Positions 49,582 to 57,687 of a stretch of DNA of 64,000 bases are shown one piece after another. A model generated the notes under the pieces. It was given only the letters and a program-made list of their open reading frames with translations, was not told the DNA's origin and did no database searches. Location of the stretch: contig NZ_JAJNEL010000001.1 in assembly GCF_029428675.1 (NCBI RefSeq), forward strand, positions 5,704,001 to 5,768,000, written 5' to 3'. The DNA comes from Streptomyces sp. JH14. Lineage in GTDB: Bacteria; Actinomycetota; Actinomycetes; Streptomycetales; Streptomycetaceae. The position numbers were made by a program, and so were the translations under genes. Numbering within the stretch: position 1 is the stretch's first letter; each line of letters starts with the position of its first letter.

Positions 49582-50409
49582 ATGAGCCCGTTTCCCAGCT
49601 CCGCCCGCCGAACCGAGGACTGGCGCCATCTGCGGTTGACGACGGCCGACGGCGTCGCCACCGTCACTCTGGCCCGCCCCGAGAAGCTCAACGCGCTCAC
49701 CTTCGGCGCCTACGCCGACCTGCGCGATCTCCTTGCCGAGCTGTCCCGGGAACGCTCCGTGCGCGCGCTCGTGCTGGCCGGTGAGGGGCGCGGCTTCTGC
49801 TCCGGCGGCGATGTCGACGAGATCATCGGCGCCACGCTCGCGATGGACACCGCGCAGCTGCTCGATTTCAACCGCATGACGGGACAGGTCGTACGGGCGC
49901 TGCGCGAGTGCCCGTTCCCCGTCATCGCCGCCGTGCACGGCGTCGCCGCGGGGGCCGGTGCGGTTCTCGCGCTCGCCGCCGACTTCCGTGTCGCCGACCC
50001 GTCCGCGCGATTCGCCTTCCTCTTCACCCGGGTCGGGCTCTCCGGCGGCGACATGGGGGCGGCCTATCTCCTGCCGCGCGTCGTCGGTCTCGGCCATGCC
50101 ACCCGGCTGCTCATGCTGGGCGAGCCGGTCCGCGCACCCGAGGCGGAACGGATCGGGCTGATCAGCGAGCTGGCCGAGGAGGGGCAGGCCGACGCCCGGG
50201 CCGCGGAGCTCGCCCGCCGCCTCGCCGAAGGCCCCGCCCTCGCTCTCGCCCAGACCAAGGCGCTGCTCACCGCCGAACTCGACATGCCGCTGGCCGCCGC
50301 CGTCGAAATGGACGCCGCCACCCAGGCCCTGCTCATGCACGGCGACGACTACGCCGAGTTCCACGCCGCGTTCACGGAGAAGCGCCCGCCGAAGTGGCAA
50401 GGCAGGTAG
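49582..50409 (+). CDS. Enoyl-CoA hydratase/isomerase family protein
   Basis: 275 residues of the crotonase fold. The oxyanion-hole segments GEGRGFCSGGDVDEIIG and HGVAAGAGAVLALAADFRVA, and FTRVGLSGGDMGAAYLLPRV, are conserved. The usual second catalytic Glu position is occupied by Gly/Asp (LSGGDMGA), so the exact chemistry (hydration, ring opening or hydrolysis) is uncertain. Five bases before the next gene, it forms an operon with the bifunctional aryl-CoA monooxygenase and probably acts after ring reduction in the same pathway. GAAGGGGA supports the ATG. Confidence 0.85.
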   Translation: MSPFPSSARRTEDWRHLRLTTADGVATVTLARPEKLNALTFGAYADLRDLLAELSRERSVRALVLAGEGRGFCSGGDVDEIIGATLAMDTAQLLDFNRMTGQVVRALRECPFPVIAAVHGVAAGAGAVLALAADFRVADPSARFAFLFTRVGLSGGDMGAAYLLPRVVGLGHATRLLMLGEPVRAPEAERIGLISELAEEGQADARAAELARRLAEGPALALAQTKALLTAELDMPLAAAVEMDAATQALLMHGDDYAEFHAAFTEKRPPKWQGR

Positions 50410-50413
50410 CGCC

Positions 50414-52696
50414 ATGGCGTCCGACACGAAGCGGATCGCGGTCATCGGCGGCGGCCCCGGCGGGCTGTACGCCGCGGCCCTCCTCAAGCGCCTGGACCCC
50501 GAGCGTTCCGTCACCGTCTGGGAGCGCAATGCCCCCGACGACACATTCGGCTTCGGCGTCGTCCTCTCCGACGAGACGCTCGGCGGCATCGAACACGCCG
50601 ACCCCGTGGTGTACCGGGCGCTCCAGGCCGAATTCGTACGGTGGGACGACATCGACATCATCCACCGCGGCCGGCCCCAGACGTCCGGCGGCCACGGCTT
50701 CGCGGCGCTGGGCCGCCGCCGGCTCCTGGAGATCCTGCACAAGCGCTGCGCGTCCCTCGGGGTACGGCTCCGCTTCCGCGCGGAGGCCCCGTCCGTCGCC
50801 GAGCTCGCCGCGACGCACGACCTGGTGATCGCGGCCGACGGTGTGCACAGCACCACCCGCGAGGCGTATGCCGGCACTTTTCGGCCCACCGTCACCACCC
50901 ACCGCAACCGCTACATCTGGCTCGCCGTGGACTTCGCGTTCGGCGCCTTCCGCTTCGAGATCGCCGAGACCGAACACGGTGTGATGCAGCTGCACGCCTA
51001 CCCCTTCTCGGCCGATGCCTCCACCGTCATCGTCGAGATGCGCGAGGAGGTCTGGCGCGCCGCCGGCTTCGACGCCATGGACACCGCAGCATCGACGGAA
51101 CGTTGCGGCAAGATCTTCGCCGACGCCCTCGGCGGCCGCCCGCTGCGCTCCAACAACTCCTCCTGGCTCACCTTCCGCACGGTCGTCAACGCCCACTGGT
51201 CGCACGGCAACACGGTCCTCATCGGCGACGCCGCCCACACCGCCCACTTCTCCATCGGCTCCGGCACCAAGCTCGCCGTCGAGGACGCCCTGGCGCTCGC
51301 CGCCTGCATCGAGGAACAGCCGGACCTGCCCGCCGCCCTGGCCGCGTACGAGACCGAACGCCGGCCCGTCGTCGAATCGACGCAGCGCGCCGCCGCAGCG
51401 AGCCTGCGCTGGTTCGAGGAGCTGGGCACGTATGTCGACCAGGCGCCCCGCCAGTTCGCCTTCAACCTCCTCACCCGCAGCCGCCGTGTCACCCACGACA
51501 ACCTGCGGCTGCGCGACGCCGGCTTCACGGCCGCCGTCGAGGAGGAGTTCGGCTGCGCCCCCGGGACCCCGCCGATGTTCACCCCGCTGCGGCTGCGCGG
51601 CCTCGAACTGCGCAACCGCATCGTCGTCTCACCGATGGACATGTACTCCGCCGTCGACGGCGTCCCCGGCGACTTCCACCTCGTCCACCTGGGCGCACGG
51701 GCCCTCGGCGGCGCCGACCTCGTGATGACCGAGATGGTGTGCGTCAGCGCCGAGGGCCGCATCACCCCCGGCTGTACCGGCCTCTACACCCCCGAACAGG
51801 CCGCCGCCTGGAGCCGGATCACCGACTTCGTCCATACCTCCGCCCCCGGCACGGCGATCGGCATCCAGCTCGGCCACTCCGGCCGCAAGGGCTCCACCAG
51901 GCTGATGTGGGAAGGGATCGACCAGCCGCTCGACGCGGGCAACTGGCCGCTGTCCGCCGCCTCCGCGATCCCGTACCGGGAAGGCGTCAACCAGGTCCCG
52001 CACGCGCTGGACCGGGACGGGCTCGACGTGATCCGCAACCAGTTCGCCGCGGCCGCCCGGCATGCCGCCACCTGCGACTTCGACCTGCTCGAACTCCACT
52101 GCGCCCACGGCTATCTGCTCTCCGGATTCCTCTCCCCGCTCACCAACCACCGCACCGACGGCTACGGCGGACCGTTGACGAACCGGCTCCGCTTCCCCCT
52201 CGAAGTCTTCGACGCGGTCCGCGCGCAGTGGCCCGAGGACCGGCCCATGACCGTCCGGATCTCGGCGACCGACTGGGCCGACGGCGGCACGACGGCCGAC
52301 GACGCCGTCGAGATCGCCCGCGCGTTCGTCGCGCACGGCGCCGACGCCATCGATGTCTCCACCGGCCAGGTCGTCCCCGACGAACGCCCCGAGTACGGCC
52401 GCTCGTACCAGACCCCGTACGCGGACCGCATCCGCAACGCCCTGGTGGTCCCCGTCATCGCGGTCGGCGCGATCTCCTCCTGGGACGATGCCAACTCGCT
52501 GCTGCTGGCCGGCCGCGCCGACCTCTGCGCGATGGCCCGCCCGCATCTCTACGACCCCCACTGGACCCTGCATGCCGCGGCCGAGCAGGGCTACAGCGGC
52601 CCCGGCGCCCCGTGGCCGATGCCGTACCGTGCGGGCAGCCGCACACCGCCGACCGGCCGCACGGACGCACCGAAACCACGGCTCACCCTGCGGTGA
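50414..52696 (+). CDS. Bifunctional 2-aminobenzoyl-CoA/salicylyl-CoA monooxygenase-reductase
   Basis: 760 residues in two enzymes. Residues 1-370 form a flavin monooxygenase: FAD motif IAVIGGGPGGLYAAALLKRL and the second FAD site VLIGDAAHTAHFSIGSGTKL. Residues 385-760 form an old-yellow-enzyme TIM barrel: RNRIVVSPMDMYSAVDG, IGIQLGHSGRKGSTRLMWEG, LHCAHGYLLSGFLSPLTNHR and ICAMARPHL-like DLCAMARPHLYDPHW. This architecture is that of 2-aminobenzoyl-CoA monooxygenase/reductase (aerobic anthranilate-CoA route), often annotated as salicylyl-CoA 5-hydroxylase/oxidoreductase. It would hydroxylate and then reduce the aromatic CoA thioester. The stop overlaps the convergent hypothetical gene by 14 bases. 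Confidence 0.9.
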   Translation: MASDTKRIAVIGGGPGGLYAAALLKRLDPERSVTVWERNAPDDTFGFGVVLSDETLGGIEHADPVVYRALQAEFVRWDDIDIIHRGRPQTSGGHGFAALGRRRLLEILHKRCASLGVRLRFRAEAPSVAELAATHDLVIAADGVHSTTREAYAGTFRPTVTTHRNRYIWLAVDFAFGAFRFEIAETEHGVMQLHAYPFSADASTVIVEMREEVWRAAGFDAMDTAASTERCGKIFADALGGRPLRSNNSSWLTFRTVVNAHWSHGNTVLIGDAAHTAHFSIGSGTKLAVEDALALAACIEEQPDLPAALAAYETERRPVVESTQRAAAASLRWFEELGTYVDQAPRQFAFNLLTRSRRVTHDNLRLRDAGFTAAVEEEFGCAPGTPPMFTPLRLRGLELRNRIVVSPMDMYSAVDGVPGDFHLVHLGARALGGADLVMTEMVCVSAEGRITPGCTGLYTPEQAAAWSRITDFVHTSAPGTAIGIQLGHSGRKGSTRLMWEGIDQPLDAGNWPLSAASAIPYREGVNQVPHALDRDGLDVIRNQFAAAARHAATCDFDLLELHCAHGYLLSGFLSPLTNHRTDGYGGPLTNRLRFPLEVFDAVRAQWPEDRPMTVRISATDWADGGTTADDAVEIARAFVAHGADAIDVSTGQVVPDERPEYGRSYQTPYADRIRNALVVPVIAVGAISSWDDANSLLLAGRADLCAMARPHLYDPHWTLHAAAEQGYSGPGAPWPMPYRAGSRTPPTGRTDAPKPRLTLR

Positions 52697-52698
52697 GC
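52681..52698. terminator. Small hairpin over the overlapping convergent stops
   Basis: GCTCACC (52681-52687) pairs with GGTGAGC (52692-52698) across CTGC, exactly where the two opposing genes overlap. Short for a terminator. Confidence 0.4.
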
Positions 52699-53153
52699 GC
52701 CTGGCCGGTCAGGCAGTCGTGGCAGCGGCAGGGGGTGGGGTGGGGCACGCCGGCCCACCAGGACCCGCGGTACTCGGCCGCCAGCCGTGCGAGCCGGGCG
52801 GCGAGTTCCTCGGCATCCTCCCGGGTGTTCCAGCACCCGCCCACGCCCGCCTCCGCGCAGAGCCGCAGTACGGTCGGGCTGTGGACGGGCACGGCCCGGA
52901 ACGTGTGCAGATGGCGCGTCGCCATGTCGATCGTGATGTACCTGCCGGTGTGGCGTCCACGCCCGATCGTGGTCAGCGCCTCGTGGCCCGTGCCCGCGTA
53001 CGTGTCGATCACATACACCTTCGAGCCGCCCCGGTAGGACTTGGTGCCCGGCCTGAGCTCCTGCCCGCCCTCCCCGTACCGTCGCCACCGCACCACATTC
53101 GCGGCGATCAGCCGGCCCGGTTCCGGTGGCATCTCCTCGGCCCCGCCCGTCAC
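52683..53153 (-). CDS. Hypothetical protein with C-terminal Cys motif
   Basis: About 156 residues; family not recognised. The core reads RLIAANVVRWRRYGEGGQEL, SYRGGSKVYVIDTYAGTGHE, RYITIDMATRHLHTFRAVPV and ends HPTPCRCHDCLTGQA, a CxCxxC cluster that could bind zinc. Trp-rich EYRGSWWAGVP precedes it. The start is taken as GTG 53153, since GGAG lies five bases upstream; ATG 53132 and an upstream frame to 53267 are alternatives. It is transcribed against the aryl-CoA monooxygenase gene and overlaps its end. It has no evident link to the pathway. Confidence 0.5.
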   Translation of the reverse strand: MTGGAEEMPPEPGRLIAANVVRWRRYGEGGQELRPGTKSYRGGSKVYVIDTYAGTGHEALTTIGRGRHTGRYITIDMATRHLHTFRAVPVHSPTVLRLCAEAGVGGCWNTREDAEELAARLARLAAEYRGSWWAGVPHPTPCRCHDCLTGQALTAG

Positions 53154-53300
53154 TTCGACTCCGCAGTGATCAACAGTCGGTCCGGGACCGGCCGGTGGCC
53201 GATGCGCGGTGGGACACCATGGCCCGGCGGGTTCCCGAGGTCGGTGAAGGTCAGGGGCATGGTCCATTCTGACCAGCCGGGTCCGTGCCGTGCACGTGGT

Positions 53301-54128
53301 TTACGGGCCGCCCGGCCCACCGCGTACGAACTGCGCCCCCGCGTCCCGCAACCGGGCGTGCAGCAGCCCGAACACCTCCGCCGACCGGCCCCCCGGCCAG
53401 TCCTTCGGCAGCAGCTCCTCCGGCAGCCCGGGATCTGCGTACGGCAGCTGCCGCCAGGAGTCCAGGGCCGTCAGATAGTCGCGGTAGGCGGCCTCCGCCT
53501 CCGGCTCGCCGGTGCGCGACTCCCAGGACCGCAGCACCGGTTCGTGCTGTTCCAGGAAGTCCAGGTGGAGCCCGGCGACGGCGTCCAGGTCCCACCAGCG
53601 CGCCACCGACTCGCGGGTGGCGGCGAAGCCGAGGTGCTCCCCGCGGAACAGGTCGACGTACGGAGCGAGTTCCAGCCGCTCCAGGGTGTGCCGGGTCTCG
53701 TCGTACAGCGCGGCGGGCGCGATCCACACCCCCGGCGCCGCCGTGCCGAAACCCAGCCGGGAGAGCCGGGAGCGCAGCAGGTGACGCTTGTGCCGTTCCG
53801 CCTCCGGTACGGAGAAGACGGCGAGCACCCAGCCGTCCCGCAGTGGCGGTGAAGGGTGTGCGTAGATCCGCCGGTCGCCGTCGTCCAGCAGCTGGCGGGC
53901 GTCCGGCGACAGCGCGTACCCGGCCGCGCCGCTCTCGGTCCGCGCCGGTACGAGCAGGCCGCGCCGCTTCAGCCGGGAGACGGAGGAGCGTACGGAGGGG
54001 GCGTCGACGCCCACGGCGCTCAGCAGCCGGATCAGCTCGGCCACCGGCAGCGGAGCGTTGCCGGGGGTGCGACCGTAGGCACCGTAGAGGGTGACGATCA
54101 GGGATCGGGGGGGGTGCAACTCGGCCAC
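53301..54128 (-). CDS. PaaX family transcriptional repressor
   Basis: 275 residues. The N-terminal PaaX winged helix has SLIVTLYGAYGRTPGN, LLSAVGVDAPSVRSSVSRLK and RRGLLVPARTESGAAGYALS. The middle PaaX domain has DGWVLAVFSVPEAERHKRHL and RSRLSRLGFGTAAPGVWIAP, and the C-terminal part has RESVARWWDLDAVAGLHLDF. Members repress aromatic-CoA catabolic operons and are released by the CoA thioester (phenylacetyl-CoA in the type case). It starts four bases after the aryl-CoA ligase stop, in one operon with it, so an aryl-CoA made by that ligase is the likely inducer. Confidence 0.88.
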   Translation of the reverse strand: MAELHPPRSLIVTLYGAYGRTPGNAPLPVAELIRLLSAVGVDAPSVRSSVSRLKRRGLLVPARTESGAAGYALSPDARQLLDDGDRRIYAHPSPPLRDGWVLAVFSVPEAERHKRHLLRSRLSRLGFGTAAPGVWIAPAALYDETRHTLERLELAPYVDLFRGEHLGFAATRESVARWWDLDAVAGLHLDFLEQHEPVLRSWESRTGEPEAEAAYRDYLTALDSWRQLPYADPGLPEELLPKDWPGGRSAEVFGLLHARLRDAGAQFVRGGPGGP

Positions 54129-54132
54129 GTGA

Positions 54133-55758
54133 TCACTCTATGGCCTGGCTCGGTCGCGTCTCGGTGCGCAGCCGGAACCGCTGCAGCTTGCCCGTCGCGG
54201 TCCGGGGGAGAGCGGGCAGGAACTCGATGACGCGCGGGCACTTGTGCGGCGCCAGTTCGTCCTTCATGTAGGTGCGCAGCTCGTCGGCCGACGGTGCGGC
54301 GCCCTCGCGAGGGACCACATACGCCACGACGACCTGGCCGCGCAGCTCGTCGGGCTGCCCGACCACCGCGGCCTCCGAGACCAGGGGGTGGCGCAGCAGG
54401 GCGTCCTCGACCTCGGGACCCGCGATGTTGTACCCGGAGGAGATGATCATGTCGTCGGCCCGTGCGACGTAGTGGAAGTAGCCGTCGCTGTCGCGGGTGT
54501 ACGTGTCCCCGGTGAAGTTCCAGCCGTGCCGCACGTACTCCGCCTGGCGGGGGTCGGCGAGATAGCGGCAGCCCGTCGGACCGCGTACGGCGAGCAGCCC
54601 CGGCTCCCCGTCGGGCACCGGGTGGCCGTCCCGGTCCAGCACCCGCGCCTGCCAGCCGGGCACGGGAACCCCGGTGGTGCCGGGGCGGATCGCGTCGTCG
54701 GCGGCGGAGATGAAGATGTGCAGGAGTTCGGTGGCACCTATGCCGTTGATGATGCGCAGACCGGTCCGCTCGTACCAGGACCGCCAGGTGGCCACGGGCA
54801 GATTCTCGCCCGCCGAGACGCAGCGGCGCAGCGCGGACAGATCGTGCTCGCCGAGATGGTCGAGCATCACGCGGTACGCGGTCGGGGCGGTGAACAGGAC
54901 CGAGACGCGGTGGGCGGCGAGCGCGGGCAGCAGCTGCCGCGGACCGGCCTGTTCCAGCAGCAGCGCCGAACCGCCGGCCCGCAGCGGGAAGACCACCAGA
55001 CCGCCGAGCCCGAAGGTGAAGCCGAGCGGCGGACTGCCCGCGAACACGTCCTCGGGGCCCGGCCGCAGGACGTGGCGCGAGAAGGTGTCGGCGACGGCCA
55101 GCAGATCGCGGTGGAAGTGCATACAGCCCTTGGGGCGCCCGGTGGTGCCCGAGGTGAACGCGATCAGCGCGACATCGTCCGCGGCCGTGTCCACGGCCCG
55201 GTACGGCCCCGGCCTGCGCTCGGCCAGCCGCAGCAGGTCGTCCGCCCCGTCCCCTCCGTACGCCGTGATCCGCAGCCCCGGCACCTGCGCCTTCACCAGA
55301 TCGTCGACGAACCGCGCATCGCACAGCGCGTGGCTCACCCGGGCGATCGAACAGATAGTGGCGAGCTCCTGGGCCCGCTGCTGCGCCAGTACGGTGACGG
55401 CGATCGCGCCCGCCTTCAGGACGGCGAGCCAGCAGGCGGCCAAATGGGGCGTGGTGAGGCCGCGCAGCAGGACCCGGTTGCCCGGGACGACGCCCAGGTC
55501 GGAGGTCAGGACATGGGCGATGCGGTCCACCTGGTCCTGGAGCTCCCCGTAGGTCCATGTCGGGCCGTCAGGGGTACGGAACGCGGGACGGTCGGGTCCG
55601 AAACGGGCGACCGTGGTGTCGAGGAGTTCGGCGGCGCAGTTCAACCGGTCCGGATAGTCCAGCTCGGGAAGCCCGAAGACCAGTTCCGGCCACTGGTCCA
55701 GGGGTGGCAGATGCTCTCTGGCGAAGCTGTCGATGTGCGCTGAGGTCTTCGGGTCCAA
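54133..55758 (-). CDS. Benzoate-CoA-ligase-type acyl-CoA synthetase (probably 2-aminobenzoate-CoA ligase)
   Basis: About 541 residues of the ANL family. AMP motif LIAFTSGTTGRPKGCMHFHR, then NGIGATELLHIFISAADDAI, GDTYTRDSDGYFHYVARADD and the C-terminal Lys in PRTATGKLQRF. The GIGATELLHIFIS form is typical of benzoate- and aminobenzoate-CoA ligases. The partner bifunctional monooxygenase suggests anthranilate or salicylate as substrate. TTG 55758 is chosen since AAGGGGG lies seven bases before it and the family start (SAHIDSFAREHLPP) follows; the frame is open to TTG 55812, which lies inside the promoter. Confidence 0.85.
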   Translation of the reverse strand: MDPKTSAHIDSFAREHLPPLDQWPELVFGLPELDYPDRLNCAAELLDTTVARFGPDRPAFRTPDGPTWTYGELQDQVDRIAHVLTSDLGVVPGNRVLLRGLTTPHLAACWLAVLKAGAIAVTVLAQQRAQELATICSIARVSHALCDARFVDDLVKAQVPGLRITAYGGDGADDLLRLAERRPGPYRAVDTAADDVALIAFTSGTTGRPKGCMHFHRDLLAVADTFSRHVLRPGPEDVFAGSPPLGFTFGLGGLVVFPLRAGGSALLLEQAGPRQLLPALAAHRVSVLFTAPTAYRVMLDHLGEHDLSALRRCVSAGENLPVATWRSWYERTGLRIINGIGATELLHIFISAADDAIRPGTTGVPVPGWQARVLDRDGHPVPDGEPGLLAVRGPTGCRYLADPRQAEYVRHGWNFTGDTYTRDSDGYFHYVARADDMIISSGYNIAGPEVEDALLRHPLVSEAAVVGQPDELRGQVVVAYVVPREGAAPSADELRTYMKDELAPHKCPRVIEFLPALPRTATGKLQRFRLRTETRPSQAIE

Positions 55759-55784
55759 ACGGATCGCCCCCTTGTCGCCCTTGG

Positions 55785-55813
55785 AGCGTAGCGTTTGAAT
55801 GACGGTAGTCAAT
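55785..55813 (-). promoter_or_regulatory. Promoter of the ligase-paaX operon with overlapping operator
   Basis: On the minus strand TTGACT (55812-55807) and TACGCT (55790-55785) are spaced by 16 bases, a near-consensus sigma-70-type promoter. The spacer and -35 contain an imperfect dyad (TTGAATGA facing TAGTCAA), well placed for repression by PaaX. Confidence 0.6.
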
Positions 55814-55845
55814 CCTTCGCGATACGATCCAGGAGAGGCGCCGGT

Positions 55846-57015
55846 ATGTCGGCATTCTCGCTCGATCCGTCACAGACCGCCCGGTGCGAGGAGCTGCGCG
55901 CCCTGGCCGAGCAGCAATTGCGCCCCCTTGCGGAGAAGGGCGAACCGGGGCACGTCAACCGCCCGCTCGTCGCCGCCCTCGGCGAACTGGGCCTGCTCGA
56001 CCGGCTGTTCTCCTCCGGAGCCCTCGAGCTGTGTCTGCTGCGCGAGTCCCTGGCCCGCGGCTGCACGGAGGCCGAGACCGCGCTCGCCCTCCAGGGACTC
56101 GGCACGTACCCGTTGGTCCAGGCGGGTACCCCGGCCCACCGCGAACGCTGGCTCCCCGAAGTTCGCGCGGGCCGCGCCGTCGCCGCCTTCGCGCTCAGCG
56201 AGCCCGGGGCCGGCTCCGACGCGGCGGCGCTCGCTCTCCACGCCGAGCACGCCCGGGACGGCTGGCGGCTGACCGGCGAGAAGTGCTGGATCTCCAACGC
56301 CCCCGAGGCCGATTTCTACACCGTCTTCGCCCGTACGACGCCCGGCGCCGGAGCCCGCGGCGTCACCGCCTTCCTGATCCCCGCGGACCGCCCGGGGCTG
56401 ACCGGCACCGCGCTCGACATGCTCTCCCCGCACCCCATCGGAGCGCTCACGTTCGACGGGGTGCCGGTCACCCCCGACGACGTACTCGGCGAACCCGACC
56501 GCGGCTTCCGGGTTGCCATGAACACCCTCAACCTGTTCCGCCCCAGCGTCGGCGCCTTCGCCGTCGGCATGGCCCGCGCCGCCCTCGATGCGACGCTGGC
56601 CCACACAGCGCGGCGCACCGCGTTCGGCGGCCCGCTCAAGGATCTTCAGGCCGTCTCGCACCAGGTCGCCGAGATGGCCACCCGCACCGAGGCCGCCCGG
56701 CTCCTGGTGTACGCGGCCGCGGCGGCGTACGACGCGGGGGAACCGGGGGTGCCGCGCAGAGCGGCGATGGCGAAGCTGTACGCCACGGAGGCGGCGCAGT
56801 ACGTCGTCGACGCCGCTGTCCAGCTGCACGGCGCCCGCGCGCTGCGCCGGGGTCACCTGCTCGAACACCTCTACCGGGAGGTGCGCGCCCCGCGCATCTA
56901 CGAGGGAGCCAGCGAGGTCCAGCGCACGATCATCGCCAAGGAGCTGTACGCGTCGGCGACGGCGTCGGCCGCACAGCAGCAGCAGCCGTCCGGAAACCAG
57001 GAGCCGCCCGTATGA
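55846..57015 (+). CDS. Acyl-CoA dehydrogenase family protein
   Basis: 389 residues of the acyl-CoA dehydrogenase fold. AAFALSEPGAGSDAAALALH and GEKCWISNAPEADFYTVFAR are the flavin and substrate loops; VQLHGARALRRGHLLEHLYR and IYEGASEVQRTIIAKELYA carry the C-terminal signature, with the catalytic Glu in YEGASE. It probably oxidises a CoA intermediate formed after ring reduction and opening. ATG 55846 has AGGAGAG; it is divergent from the ligase gene over an 87-base shared control region. Its stop overlaps the Rid gene start (ATGA). Confidence 0.9.
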   Translation: MSAFSLDPSQTARCEELRALAEQQLRPLAEKGEPGHVNRPLVAALGELGLLDRLFSSGALELCLLRESLARGCTEAETALALQGLGTYPLVQAGTPAHRERWLPEVRAGRAVAAFALSEPGAGSDAAALALHAEHARDGWRLTGEKCWISNAPEADFYTVFARTTPGAGARGVTAFLIPADRPGLTGTALDMLSPHPIGALTFDGVPVTPDDVLGEPDRGFRVAMNTLNLFRPSVGAFAVGMARAALDATLAHTARRTAFGGPLKDLQAVSHQVAEMATRTEAARLLVYAAAAAYDAGEPGVPRRAAMAKLYATEAAQYVVDAAVQLHGARALRRGHLLEHLYREVRAPRIYEGASEVQRTIIAKELYASATASAAQQQQPSGNQEPPV

Positions 57016-57413
57016 GTCCCATCCACCGGATCAACCCCGCCGAACTGTCCCCGCCCACCGGCTTCTCGCACGCCGTCACGGCCACCGGCGGTCAACTCGT
57101 CTTTCTCGCCGGGCAGACCGCCCTCGACCAGAACGGCAAGGTCATCGGCGACACGCTGCCCGAACAGTTCGCGACGGCCCTCACCAATCTGCTCACCGCC
57201 CTGCGTGCGGCCGGCGGCTCCCCGGCCGATCTGGCGCGCGTCACCGTCTATGCCACCGATGTCGCCGACTACCGCGCCCGCGCCTCCGAACTCGGCAGGA
57301 TCTGGCGGCAGTTGGCGGGTCGTGACTACCCGGCCATGGCGGTCGTCGGGGCGGTCAGGCTCTGGGACGAGCAGGCGCTCGTCGAGCTCGACGGGATGGC
57401 CGTACTGCCGTGA
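57012..57413 (+). CDS. Rid-family (YjgF/UK114) protein lacking the catalytic Arg
   Basis: 133 residues: GFSHAVTATGGQLVFLAGQT, ALDQNGKVIG, VTVYATDVADYRARASEL and YPAMAVVGAVRLWDEQALVE. In RidA deaminases the motif is PxR with an Arg that activates water; here the position reads PAM, so it belongs with the Rid subfamilies that lack this Arg and may not hydrolyse imines in the standard way. Coupling to the acyl-CoA dehydrogenase and an aminobenzoyl-CoA-type pathway suggests handling of an enamine or imine intermediate. Alternative: a non-enzymatic ligand-binding trimer. Confidence 0.85.
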   Translation: MSPIHRINPAELSPPTGFSHAVTATGGQLVFLAGQTALDQNGKVIGDTLPEQFATALTNLLTALRAAGGSPADLARVTVYATDVADYRARASELGRIWRQLAGRDYPAMAVVGAVRLWDEQALVELDGMAVLP

Positions 57414-57594
57414 GCGGACCCGACGGGCATGAAGGCGCGCCCGCCCGGCGAACGCCTCGGCCGGATACATCAGTTCGTCCATGACCGGGTGAGCAGCGCC
57501 CTGGGGCCCTTGCCTGCCGGGCCCCTCACGGTCCCGCGTGGACCCAGCGGGCCGGAATCGGCGCGGCGCGCCGTACGGGTGATGCGGTGCGGGG

Positions 57595-57610
57595 GATATA
57601 TCTCTAATTA
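57595..57610. promoter_or_regulatory. AT-rich palindromic patch upstream of the mrp operon
   Basis: GATATATC (57595-57602) followed by TCTAATTAG is the most AT-rich spot in this neighbourhood, 78 bases before mrpA. It is a likely promoter or operator of the antiporter operon; no regulator gene is adjacent. Confidence 0.4.
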
Positions 57611-57687
57611 GTGCCCTCTGCCCGTGATGCTTCGCCCAGCCCCCGGACCGCCTCAGCGGGCGGGCGCGTGACGCCCGCCGGGGCCGT

